Shown here piece after piece: positions 1-7,770 of a stretch of 64,000 nucleotides of DNA. Within the stretch, counting starts at the first letter, position 1; each line of letters starts with the position of its first letter. Location of the stretch: NCBI GenBank assembly GCA_022509185.1, contig JAFLTS010000001.1, positions 62,001 through 126,000 of the forward strand, read 5' to 3'. The stretch comes from Muribaculaceae bacterium (GTDB taxonomy: Bacteria; Bacteroidota; Bacteroidia; Bacteroidales; Muribaculaceae). Both the position numbers and the translations under genes were made by a program. A model generated the notes under the pieces. The model was given only the letters and a program-made list of their open reading frames with translations, was not told the DNA's origin and did no database searches.

Positions 1-1264
1 TCTCTTTTATCATCTTGATCCAGTAATCGGGCACACCCATCGCCATTCTGTAATCAAAGCCTATGCCTCCATCTTCAAACTTTACTGCAAGACCCGGCAT
101 ACCACTCATTTCTTCAGCAATAGTCACAGCTTTCGGATTCACCTCATGAATCAAAATATTTGCAAGAGTAAGATAAGTCAAAGCATTGGTGTCTTGATTT
201 CCGTCGTAATAATCTGCATACGACCCAAAGGCTTTTCCTAAACCATGATCATAATAAAGCATCGAAGTGACTCCGTCAAACCGGAATCCGTCGAATTTGA
301 ATTCTTCAAGCCAATATTTGCAGTTGGAAAGCAAGAAATGCAAAACTGAATTCTTACCATAATCAAACAATAATGAATCCCAGGCCGGATGCTCACGACG
401 GTGATCTCCATAGAAATAAAGATCGTAACTTCCATCAAGACGTCCCAGGCCCTCTATCTCGTTTTTCACTGCATGGGAATGTACAATATCCATGATTACT
501 GCGATACCCAGTTTATGAGCTTCATCAATAAGATGTTTCAGATCATCAGGAGTACCGAATCGTGAACTTGGTGCATAAAAACTGCTGACATGATAACCGA
601 AAGAACCGTAATAAGGATGTTCCTGGATAGCCATAATCTGGATAGCATTGTAACCGTCAGCTGCTATACGGGGCAAGATCTTCTCCCTGAATTCATTATA
701 GCTGCCAACTCCTTCGGTTTCCTGAGCCATTCCTATATGACATTCATATATCAAAAGCGGTTTTACATCAGGAGCAAATTTTTTAATCTTAAATTTATAT
801 GGTTTTTCCGGAGCATAAACTTCTGCTGAAAATATTTTAGTTTCCGGATCCTGTACCACTCTTTCAGCATAAGCCGGGATTCTTTCTCCTTCTCCACCGT
901 TCCATTTTACAAACATTTTGAAAAGGTCTCCGTTATGGAGCTCATCTTCTTCGAGTTTCAGTTGCCAGTCGCCATAATTTATCCGTGTGAGTTTGTATTT
1001 ATCTTCAAGTTTCCAGTCTGAAAAAGTACCGGTCAACCATATTTCTGTAGCATTGGGCGCAAATTCACGGAATATCCATCCTCCTCCCGGTAAATGATGA
1101 AGTCCGTAATATTTGTAGGCGTTTGCAAATTCTGACAAAGAACCGTTAGTAGAAGCTGTTATCTCCTCTAACTTTCTTTCCACATCCTGATGTCGGCCTT
1201 CTATGGCTGCTGCATAAGGTTCAAGCCAAGGGTCGTTTCGCAAAAAAGCCAATTTCTTTTTCAT
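1..1264 (-). CDS. glgB: 1,4-alpha-glucan branching enzyme (partial, C-terminus outside window)
   Basis: Reading from an ATG at 1264, about 421 codons are visible before the window edge. The N-terminus begins MKKKLAFLRNDPW. An early-set (CBM48-like) domain is seen around FREFAPNATEIWLTG, followed by a GH13 barrel: region I reads DIVHSHAVKNE, region II GFRFDGVTSM with the presumed nucleophile Asp, and region III has EEMSGMPG with the presumed acid Glu. These are typical of the Bacteroidetes branching enzyme, which creates alpha-1,6 branches in glycogen in the cytoplasm. Full-length members are roughly 670-690 residues, so about 60% is here. An isoamylase-type debranching enzyme is less likely because the region III spacing and the short N-terminus fit GlgB. 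The assignment is firm; the truncation is only the window edge. Confidence 0.9.
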   Translation of the reverse strand, partial: MKKKLAFLRNDPWLEPYAAAIEGRHQDVERKLEEITASTNGSLSEFANAYKYYGLHHLPGGGWIFREFAPNATEIWLTGTFSDWKLEDKYKLTRINYGDWQLKLEEDELHNGDLFKMFVKWNGGEGERIPAYAERVVQDPETKIFSAEVYAPEKPYKFKIKKFAPDVKPLLIYECHIGMAQETEGVGSYNEFREKILPRIAADGYNAIQIMAIQEHPYYGSFGYHVSSFYAPSSRFGTPDDLKHLIDEAHKLGIAVIMDIVHSHAVKNEIEGLGRLDGSYDLYFYGDHRREHPAWDSLLFDYGKNSVLHFLLSNCKYWLEEFKFDGFRFDGVTSMLYYDHGLGKAFGSYADYYDGNQDTNALTYLTLANILIHEVNPKAVTIAEEMSGMPGLAVKFEDGGIGFDYRMAMGVPDYWIKMIKE

Positions 1265-1346
1265 AATTTTGTTTATTTATTGGTTTAATATTCTTCTTTT
1301 TAAGGTTACTTTTTCTTAAAGATTCACCTTGAAACAAAGCCTTTTA

Positions 1347-2918
1347 CTAATTAACAACTGTAACCAATGCTTTTCTTATGGCATTACGAATTTTTTCTGC
1401 CTCATCACCTCCAAGTTTCAATGTTGAAATTACATTTCTTACATAATCGTCTTTATTTTTAAATCCTAATAATTCCACCGCACCGCTCTCTGATAATAAA
1501 GGCTTATGATTAAAAACTTTAAGCATCTCAGCATAATCCTGTCTCTCTATAATGCCTTTAAATTTTTGAATAAGTTCATTATACTGCTTTCTTGGGTTCA
1601 GTATCTTTATTAGTTGTCGCAAATGGGTTTCTAAGGCTGTAATACAGGTAAATTTGGCATCTATTTTGGCATCTACCTCCCTTTTTACCCTATGACGAAC
1701 ATGCTCCAATACCTGTTGTTGTAATCTTCTGTTGAATTCAGCCAGTGATCTTTTCTTTACTTTGTTGAACACGACTCCCGGGTTTTTACCCCTTATCTTA
1801 GCCATGCTTTTTATCACTTCCTCCATTAAGAAAAAATTCTCCACTTCTGCTACCTCCGGTACCATTATAGATTTTTTTCTTAAATAAGCCACCTCCTGTG
1901 CAGTGCGTCTGTCCCTGTCTACTATACCGTGGCTTTCCAAATGATGCATATTGGTCAACCCATTAAAAGAGCGCGTAGTCTCTATCACTTTATCGCAAGA
2001 GCCCAATGATTTCACGGTAAAGTCAGGGAAAACTAAAGGATAGAGTTTAGCATCTATACTATGCGTCTGATCTCCTTCAATAAATAATACCGGTTTCCGA
2101 CTCCCCACAAGTTCTATAAAAAGGTCTTCCCGGATTTCTCCCGGCTCTACTATTTCATAATCCCATTCATTTTTACCTGCGTCGTAACTTTTCACCCATA
2201 ATATTACATTCCGGCTTCTTGAACTTACAAATTCAACATCTACGGAATTATATACAAAAGTACAATCAGGTCGTAAAGTTTCTATTGAGTTCCAAAGGGC
2301 ATTCAAAATAGTGGGATGTAGGAACAAAGAAGGTGCATCTACAAAGATCACTGCGTTTGGCATTGCATAAAGCACTCCGGCCACATAATATAATACGGCC
2401 ATTTCACCTTGACTCAGTTTTTCGGCCGAAATTAGGTCATCGCCTGAATTGGTAGAAAATAAAAGAGTGCCTCCTGTGGTCACTATTTTATTTCCCGGGA
2501 ATATTTTCTCCCAGATTGCTGAAAGTTTATCGAGTTTTGATTGTGGAAAACGTTTTAGATGTCCTTTAGAGTTTGCTTTTTCTTTTATTTTCAAAAGATG
2601 CTCGAATTCATCTGCAAAAAGCATGAAAATGAGTTTTTCAAGTTCGCTCACAGCGTTCGTCCTCATATACGGACGCCTGGAGGCTGCCTGGGAATACTGA
2701 TGGTCTATGCTCCCCTTACGACCTGATTCCTCTCTTTCAGGGAAAGGAGCCCGGATAGCTGACAGACAATAGGTGCGGTCTCCTGTGAGTTCCATTAGTT
2801 GTTCCATAAAGCGTGTCTTTCCGGCTCCGCTTCCTCCGATTATTGTGAGTTGACGACCGTCAGGTAGACCCGGAATTTTCTTATTACCTATAATCTGCGG
2901 TAAAACAAGACTTCGCAT
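1347..2918 (-). CDS. ABC-type ATPase fused to DUF4435 TOPRIM-like domain (PARIS/OLD-like)
   Basis: 523 residues. N-terminal half: Walker A GGSGAGKT (residues 28-35), an ABC-signature-like LSQGEM near 168 and a Walker B strand ending VIFVDAP near 195, so an AAA_15/AAA_21-type SMC-like ATPase. C-terminal half from about residue 278 starts PVLFIEGDQ, then GIVDRDRR and a PEVAEVENFF motif; a Glu in strand 1 followed by DxD is the pattern of TOPRIM-like DUF4435. The ATPase plus DUF4435 pairing is what AriA and AriB form in the PARIS anti-phage system, which also exists as single-chain fusions; OLD nucleases share the layout. Defence is therefore inferred, not shown. The gene stands alone, divergent from rpe with back-to-back -7 boxes. 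A core Bacteroidales housekeeping ATPase is the alternative. Confidence 0.75.
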   Translation of the reverse strand: MRSLVLPQIIGNKKIPGLPDGRQLTIIGGSGAGKTRFMEQLMELTGDRTYCLSAIRAPFPEREESGRKGSIDHQYSQAASRRPYMRTNAVSELEKLIFMLFADEFEHLLKIKEKANSKGHLKRFPQSKLDKLSAIWEKIFPGNKIVTTGGTLLFSTNSGDDLISAEKLSQGEMAVLYYVAGVLYAMPNAVIFVDAPSLFLHPTILNALWNSIETLRPDCTFVYNSVDVEFVSSRSRNVILWVKSYDAGKNEWDYEIVEPGEIREDLFIELVGSRKPVLFIEGDQTHSIDAKLYPLVFPDFTVKSLGSCDKVIETTRSFNGLTNMHHLESHGIVDRDRRTAQEVAYLRKKSIMVPEVAEVENFFLMEEVIKSMAKIRGKNPGVVFNKVKKRSLAEFNRRLQQQVLEHVRHRVKREVDAKIDAKFTCITALETHLRQLIKILNPRKQYNELIQKFKGIIERQDYAEMLKVFNHKPLLSESGAVELLGFKNKDDYVRNVISTLKLGGDEAEKIRNAIRKALVTVVN

Positions 2919-2938
2919 CTTTTTATTTAATTAGTTTC

Positions 2939-2946
2939 CAAATATA
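2939..2946 (-). promoter_or_regulatory. -7 box of the ATPase-DUF4435 gene
   Basis: The minus strand reads TATATTTG, a match to the Bacteroidetes -7 consensus TAnnTTTG, 21 bp upstream of the start codon. No clear -33 TTTG lies at the usual distance, so this is a half-supported promoter. Confidence 0.45.
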
Positions 2947-2969
2947 AGAATTTTTAATGATTATCTTAT

Positions 2970-2977
2970 TACCTTTG
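2970..2977 (+). promoter_or_regulatory. -7 box of rpe
   Basis: TACCTTTG matches TAnnTTTG and lies about 20 bp before the rpe ATG. It is back to back with the divergent -7 box at 2939-2946. No good -33 element was seen. Confidence 0.45.
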
Positions 2978-2996
2978 TAGTATAATTGATTGCTAT

Positions 2997-3641
2997 ATGT
3001 TGGTTTCTCCTTCCTTACTATCTGCTGATTTCTCCAATCTTTCGAAAGACATCGAAATGATTAACTCATCAGGCGCCGACTATCTTCATTTAGATATAAT
3101 GGACGGTGTTTTCGTTCCTAATATCTCTTTCGGATTTCCGGTGATAGAATCTGTTTCTAAAATTTGCAATAAACCTTTAGACGTTCATCTGATGATTGTT
3201 GAACCTCAGAAATGGATAGACCGTGTAAAAACCACCGGGGCTGAAATAATGAATGTTCATCTGGAAGCTTGCCTTCATCTCGACCGCACAATAAATGCCA
3301 TCAAGGATGCCGGAATGAAAGCAGGAGTTACTCTTAACCCGGCTACGCCGGTATCTCTTTTAGTAGATATTATTGAAGAATTGGATCTGGTTTTGCTCAT
3401 GTCTGTTAATCCGGGTTTTGGAGGACAGTCTTTTATTAAAAATACATTGAAAAAAGTGAAGGAACTAAAAAAACTTCGCGATAATTCCGGTTCTAAAGCC
3501 ATAATTGAAGTGGATGGTGGAGTAAATGAAGAAACCGGGAAACTTCTGGCAGAGGAGGGAGCTGATATGCTGGTAGCAGGAAATTATGTTTTTAAATCGG
3601 AAAATCCTCTCAAAAGAATAGAAATTTTAAAAAATATTTAA
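2997..3641 (+). CDS. rpe: Ribulose-phosphate 3-epimerase
   Basis: 214 residues, the usual length. It interconverts D-ribulose 5-phosphate and D-xylulose 5-phosphate in the pentose phosphate pathway (cytoplasm, metal-dependent TIM barrel). Visible signatures: PSLLSADFSNL at the N-terminus, HLDIMDGVFVPN and VHLMI (metal ligands and catalytic Asp), MSVNPGFGGQSF (phosphate loop) and EVDGGVN with the second catalytic Asp. The start is the first ATG of the frame, directly after a TAnnTTTG box. The galactanase gene follows after 9 bp, so the two are probably co-transcribed, although the functional link is not obvious. Confidence 0.97.
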   Translation: MLVSPSLLSADFSNLSKDIEMINSSGADYLHLDIMDGVFVPNISFGFPVIESVSKICNKPLDVHLMIVEPQKWIDRVKTTGAEIMNVHLEACLHLDRTINAIKDAGMKAGVTLNPATPVSLLVDIIEELDLVLLMSVNPGFGGQSFIKNTLKKVKELKKLRDNSGSKAIIEVDGGVNEETGKLLAEEGADMLVAGNYVFKSENPLKRIEILKNI

Positions 3642-3650
3642 GATAATATC

Positions 3651-4916
3651 ATGAATCTCAAACATCTTATACTTTCATCATTGTTAATTTGTGGTCTTTC
3701 AAGCCATGCAGCTGATATACGTTTCGTCGGAGGTGATATATCTCTTCTCCCCACATACGAAGAGGCGGGGGTGCAATATAAAGACCTTGCCGGAAACCGG
3801 ATAGAACTTCTCCCCTATCTATATGAATTGGGAATGAATGCTATGAGAGTGAGACTGTTTGTTGATCCGGGTGAATTTGCTACTCTTCATCCGGATGATT
3901 ATGATGAGAATGCATGTCAGGATCTTCCTTATATTATACCCTTATGTCAGGATATAATAGAAAACGGAATGGATCTTATGCTTGATTTTCATTATTCGGA
4001 TACCTGGGCCGATCCCGGTGCTCAATGGATTCCGAATGCCTGGGCAGGTTTATCTGATGAACAATTAGTGCAGAAAATTTATGAGTATACGAAGGAATCT
4101 CTTCTGACTCTTAAGGAAAACGGAATAACTCCGCGTTTCATTCAACCCGGAAATGAGATTAGCTATGGAATGCTCTGGGCCGAATATGGAAACGATATAC
4201 CGGGAAATCATGTTTACACTAACAGTTCTCAAGCTTCTTGGACCCGATTTGGTGATTTTCTTAAGTCTGCTATAAAAGCCTGTCGGGAAATTTGTCCTGA
4301 AGCTCAGATAATTATTCATACTGAAAGAGTCTCTCAAGTAAATGTGCTCACCAATTTCTATGACAAAATGAAGTCTCTCGAAATTGACTATGACATAATA
4401 GGCCTCAGTTATTATCCCTATTTCCATGGGAATATCTCGGTTTTAGACAAAGCACTTAACACTTTGGAAGAACGTTATCCGGGAAAACCTATTATGATTG
4501 TGGAGACAGGTTTCCCTGTGCACTGGGAAATACCCGGCACCAATCAGAAGGTAGATTATGAATACTCTCCTGCCGGTCAGGATGCTTTCGCTCATGATCT
4601 GGTGGATTGTCTTCTGGCTCATTCCAATGTTGACGGTTTGTTTTGGTGGTGGTTGGAATACAATCCTTATTTAGGTCCTAACAATTATCTTAACAATTGG
4701 TATAATGCACCTTTATTCGATCCCAATACCGGACAGGCAACCCCGGCCTTAAAGACAATAGCCTCCTATGGTACGGGTCACGATGCTATTGAAACCATAA
4801 ATGATGATTTATTGAATAAGAATGGTAGGTGGTATGATCTTAACGGGCGTCAGATTTCTCATCCTACTGAAAGGGGCGTGTATATTTATAATGGTAAAAA
4901 AATCATGATTCATTGA
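3651..4916 (+). CDS. Secreted GH53 arabinogalactan endo-beta-1,4-galactanase
   Basis: 421 residues with a signal peptide (MNLKHLILSSLLICGLSSHA, cleavage after about residue 20). The GH53 barrel is clear: NAMRVRLFVDP, LDFHYSDTWADPG, IQPGNEISYGMLW with the acid/base Glu169, and IMIVETGF with the nucleophile Glu285. It should cut beta-1,4-galactan side chains of pectin (type I arabinogalactan). The last 30 residues (around WYDLNGRQ and GVYIYNGKK) look like the short C-terminal sorting-like tail common on secreted Bacteroidales proteins, so export beyond the inner membrane is likely. No SusC/SusD pair is adjacent, so it is not in a classical PUL here. It follows rpe by 9 bp. Confidence 0.92.
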   Translation: MNLKHLILSSLLICGLSSHAADIRFVGGDISLLPTYEEAGVQYKDLAGNRIELLPYLYELGMNAMRVRLFVDPGEFATLHPDDYDENACQDLPYIIPLCQDIIENGMDLMLDFHYSDTWADPGAQWIPNAWAGLSDEQLVQKIYEYTKESLLTLKENGITPRFIQPGNEISYGMLWAEYGNDIPGNHVYTNSSQASWTRFGDFLKSAIKACREICPEAQIIIHTERVSQVNVLTNFYDKMKSLEIDYDIIGLSYYPYFHGNISVLDKALNTLEERYPGKPIMIVETGFPVHWEIPGTNQKVDYEYSPAGQDAFAHDLVDCLLAHSNVDGLFWWWLEYNPYLGPNNYLNNWYNAPLFDPNTGQATPALKTIASYGTGHDAIETINDDLLNKNGRWYDLNGRQISHPTERGVYIYNGKKIMIH

Positions 4917-4917
4917 T

Positions 4918-5109
4918 ATGCTTCGTAAGGTAGAAATAACCTGTGCAATTATTTCTATAATTTGTATTATAGGGATTATTGTTTTCAGTTGTATCAATCG
5001 TGAAGGATCAGAATTGGCAATGGCCATTTTCGGCATAGTCTGGTTTCTGACCCTTATCGTCTTCATGTTCTTCTTTATTCGACATCGCAGGCAGAATAGA
5101 AAAAGATAG
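4918..5109 (+). CDS. Small two-helix membrane protein, unknown function
   Basis: 63 residues beginning one base after the galactanase stop. Two hydrophobic segments (about residues 8-24, ITCAIISIICIIGIIVF, and 34-53, AMAIFGIVWFLTLIVFMFFF) are followed by a basic tail RHRRQNRKR, which by the positive-inside rule should be cytoplasmic. The tight spacing and clean membrane topology argue for a real gene that is translated with the preceding one. I do not recognise the family. The tRNA-Ser promoter starts about 30 bp downstream. Confidence 0.6.
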   Translation: MLRKVEITCAIISIICIIGIIVFSCINREGSELAMAIFGIVWFLTLIVFMFFFIRHRRQNRKR

Positions 5110-5141
5110 TCCCCGACAATTTGAGGCTCAAACTAATTTTG

Positions 5142-5172
5142 TTGGAAGGAGCCTGAAAAATGATTAAATTTG
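5142..5172 (+). promoter_or_regulatory. Promoter of tRNA-Ser
   Basis: TTG at 5142-5144, a 20-bp spacer and TAAATTTG at 5165-5172 match the Bacteroidetes sigma-ABfr consensus. It lies about 25 bp before the tRNA. Confidence 0.7.
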
Positions 5173-5196
5173 CATCCGCTATCAAAAACACTCTGA

Positions 5197-5283
5197 GGAA
5201 AGATGCCGGAGTGGTCGAACGGGACGGTCTCGAAAACCGTTGTACCCTTTCGGGTACCCAGGGTTCGAATCCCTGTCTTTCCG
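5197..5283 (+). tRNA. tRNA-Ser (anticodon CGA)
   Basis: 87 nt class II tRNA. Acceptor arms GGAAAGA and TCTTTCC are perfectly complementary, the discriminator is G, the anticodon loop is CTCGAAA (anticodon CGA) and the long variable arm (GTACCC, GGGTAC) is typical of serine tRNA. CCA is not encoded. Confidence 0.95.
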
Positions 5284-5285
5284 CT

Positions 5286-5325
5286 AAAAATCCCCTTGAC
5301 TATCTCGTAGTTAAGGGGATTTTTG
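5286..5325. terminator. Intrinsic terminator between the two convergent tRNAs
   Basis: The arms AAATCCCCTTGACTA and TAGTTAAGGGGATTT pair over 15 bp with one G-T, loop TCTCG, with T-rich ends on both strands, so it can stop transcription from either side. Confidence 0.85.
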
Positions 5326-5327
5326 TG

Positions 5328-5400
5328 AGCCGCGACTGGGACTCGAACCCAGGACCTTTTCGTTACGAATGAAATGCTCTACCGACTGAGCTATTGCGGC
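5328..5400 (-). tRNA. tRNA-Thr (anticodon CGT)
   Basis: 73 nt on the minus strand. Acceptor GCCGCAA, D arm GCTC/GAGC, anticodon loop TTCGTAA (anticodon CGT), T arm CTGGG/CCCAG. Two A-C mismatches are seen, one in the acceptor stem (6-67) and one at the top of the anticodon stem (31-39). A good promoter lies upstream, so it is probably functional. Confidence 0.9.
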
Positions 5401-5430
5401 TGATGGCTTAAAAAATTATTTTCAGCTATG

Positions 5431-5462
5431 CAAAATTATGTAGATTTTTCCGATTTTCCAAA
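5431..5462 (-). promoter_or_regulatory. Promoter of tRNA-Thr
   Basis: On the minus strand TTTG (5462-5459), a 20-bp spacer and TAATTTTG (5438-5431) fit the Bacteroidetes consensus, about 30 bp before the tRNA. Confidence 0.65.
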
Positions 5463-5473
5463 ATATCCGCTTC

Positions 5474-7594
5474 TCAGCCCTTTAGCCGTCGAAGCCTTGC
5501 AAGGTCTTCTACTAATTCTTGTTTTCTTATGTTATATATAACATCTCCAAAACATTTCCATGCCTCCAATTCTTTTTCTATAAATAATTCACTTAGATCA
5601 AACTGATTAAAATCTTCAGCAAGTTGAGCATATTCATGAAGAATAATGGGCAGGAATCTTTTATCTGTATTATGACTATTTATCTTATTTATCAAATTTT
5701 TAAAATCATATCCGGAAAATAAAATCAAGCTCCAGAGCTTTTTCAAATGTGTCGGATCTAACCTGAATAAGACTTCATAAAAATAGGGATTGGCAAGAAA
5801 ATCTACAGACAAATCCACATCTTCTATAATAGATAAGTTATATCCTAAATTCAAAACTTCTTTATAATCCCGTATATAACTAAAATAATTTTTTTCCTGG
5901 CTATAAAAAGCGTATCTTATTGAGAAAGAAGATAGCAACCCTTTCAGATAGTCTACATAAAACCTCCTTAATTCCTCCTCATCTTCTTCACTCTCAAAGT
6001 ATCTTTCTCTTATTAATTTCTTTATAATGTCTTGGGTAAAGGAAATTCTTTCCTCTAAATCATTAAATAAAGTTTTGCCGTTACCTATTATTTGATAAAA
6101 TTGTACTGTGGGTACCATGGATAATTCCAAAAGTCCTTCATGGGAAATATCAGGATAGGCAACAAAAACAAAACGGCAAATAAGTTTCAGATATTCATAA
6201 CTGTATTCATTCTCCAATTTTTTTAAAACTTCTAAAAACCTGTCTTCCTCACTTTGTAAGGATACTAAATTATGAATCTTTTCATTCAATCTCTCAAAGT
6301 GGCCATAATCTGACAATTCATCAAGAAATCCTTTTAAAACATCAGGTTTCCCTGATAATGGAGAGTCTGTAATCTGCAATATCTGATCTCCGGATAATTT
6401 CTTACCTACCCGATTTAAGTATTCTTTTACAAAAAGAGTTCTTTCTTCATTGTCAAGGGGAGTTATATTAGCTAAACTCACAAGATCTTTACTGATTAAT
6501 TGTTCAATAAACTTTTTATTTCTGACACTCACCACTATCTTCAACTTATCCGGGAGATTCTTTAGCCAGGATTTTATTTCTTCAGATAAATTAAGCAAAT
6601 CGATTTTATCTGCATCATCCACCACCAGAAGAGTATTTAACTTTATACCCTTTAGACCGTTTTCTACTTTATCGTTTGCATTATCACTCCTTACATTATA
6701 AGTTCTGCTTACAGAATCTTTTATTAGAAAATTCAAAAAATCATAAATATCCTTCAAAGAGGAATCTAATCCCGGGGAATAAAACAAGATATCAAAATCC
6801 TTTTCATATTCATCAATAATTTGAGCACAAAGATTACTTTTCCCCATTCCCTTCTCACCTTCAAGGATCAATAATTTTTTAGTAGGGTCGGCTATGAATT
6901 TATCCACCATTTCCATTATTTCTAACCTTGGTATGGAAAATGCTTTCAGTTCTTTAAGTTTTACTTCATGTTTTTCCTCTATCAGATGGAACCTTTCACC
7001 CTCTGTATTCGGACTAATTTCATCTATCATATTCAAAAAAACCTTTCTGAGATGGTTTTCTATATCTTCAGGATATTCGTATGGATAAACGGGATATTTC
7101 TCCTGATTCCGTAACAGATTTTTTAATCTTACAAGTTTTTCATCTTCTTCTTTTTCGGTCTCGGATTCCTTCAGATAAAAATAGGCATTTACTTTCTTCG
7201 GATTTCTTAAAACTCCTGATTGTATTTCAATTTCTGTATAACTCAATCCATTTCTTATGTCTTCAATCAACCATGGATACTTTTCAGTCAGATTTTTGTT
7301 TAATATCAGATCTTTTGGTGGCACAGAACCATAATTATTGCCTATTATTCCAATAAAATAAGTATTTGGCTTATTAATTTGAGAAAGACAAAGGTCAATT
7401 ACATCTCCACGGGCTGATTCCTCCTCTGTTATTCCCCAGCGAAGATCTATTACCGATAAAAAAATCCCTCTCTCGGATGCCATACCACGCATCCAGTTGA
7501 AAGTCTTTATCAGTTCATCTCTTTCTTCCTGCATATCTGAAAAAGTTGAAGATATAAAAATCCTCATCTCTTTCTTATTTACATTTTCGGTCAT
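5474..7594 (-). CDS. DUF4062 + P-loop STAND/NACHT-like ATPase (NLR-like)
   Basis: 706 residues. Residues about 10-100 carry DUF4062 (RIFISSTFSDMQEERDEL, then DLRWGITEEE), a TIR/Rossmann-like domain also found at the N-terminus of eukaryotic NACHT-WD40 proteins. Next comes a P-loop ATPase with Walker A GEKGMGKSN near 245, Walker B LLVVDDADK near 328 and an SVRNKKF sensor-like segment, then about 300 helical residues with no recognisable repeat. This is the STAND design: effector or adaptor, switch, sensor. STAND proteins of this kind act in bacterial immunity or signalling; which applies here is unknown. It stands alone, after the gdhA terminator. There are no membrane segments or signal peptide, so it is cytoplasmic. 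Confidence 0.75.
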   Translation of the reverse strand: MTENVNKKEMRIFISSTFSDMQEERDELIKTFNWMRGMASERGIFLSVIDLRWGITEEESARGDVIDLCLSQINKPNTYFIGIIGNNYGSVPPKDLILNKNLTEKYPWLIEDIRNGLSYTEIEIQSGVLRNPKKVNAYFYLKESETEKEEDEKLVRLKNLLRNQEKYPVYPYEYPEDIENHLRKVFLNMIDEISPNTEGERFHLIEEKHEVKLKELKAFSIPRLEIMEMVDKFIADPTKKLLILEGEKGMGKSNLCAQIIDEYEKDFDILFYSPGLDSSLKDIYDFLNFLIKDSVSRTYNVRSDNANDKVENGLKGIKLNTLLVVDDADKIDLLNLSEEIKSWLKNLPDKLKIVVSVRNKKFIEQLISKDLVSLANITPLDNEERTLFVKEYLNRVGKKLSGDQILQITDSPLSGKPDVLKGFLDELSDYGHFERLNEKIHNLVSLQSEEDRFLEVLKKLENEYSYEYLKLICRFVFVAYPDISHEGLLELSMVPTVQFYQIIGNGKTLFNDLEERISFTQDIIKKLIRERYFESEEDEEELRRFYVDYLKGLLSSFSIRYAFYSQEKNYFSYIRDYKEVLNLGYNLSIIEDVDLSVDFLANPYFYEVLFRLDPTHLKKLWSLILFSGYDFKNLINKINSHNTDKRFLPIILHEYAQLAEDFNQFDLSELFIEKELEAWKCFGDVIYNIRKQELVEDLARLRRLKG

Positions 7595-7614
7595 TGATTA
7601 TTAAGTTAGCTTCA

Positions 7615-7622
7615 CAAAAATA
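7615..7622 (-). promoter_or_regulatory. -7 box of the DUF4062 STAND gene
   Basis: The minus strand reads TATTTTTG (TAnnTTTG), about 20 bp before the ATG. The -33 element is not convincing. Confidence 0.4.
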
Positions 7623-7672
7623 ATCAAAACTTTAGATCATCTTTCCCAATCTAAACTAATTTATTTTATATG

Positions 7673-7714
7673 AAAAACCCCGGTCCAAATCAATATCGAT
7701 TTTACCGGGGTTTT
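7673..7714. terminator. Intrinsic terminator after gdhA
   Basis: AAAAACCCCGGT and ACCGGGGTTTT form an 11-bp stem with a loop of about 19 nt; T-runs occur on both strands, including the minus strand, where it ends gdhA. Confidence 0.85.
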
Positions 7715-7770
7715 ACTTATCACCTGCTCGAGGTGACGATTACCTAAACTTTATCTCTACTATCAAAACT

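Noticed and set aside
3651..4916. Polysaccharide utilisation locus around the GH53 and GH35 genes
   Set aside because: No SusC/SusD pair, hybrid sensor or sulfatase lies near either gene, and the two are 27 kb apart.
5160..5372. 70-codon frame over the tRNA-Ser and terminator
   Set aside because: It is only a read-through of the tRNA gene and hairpin.
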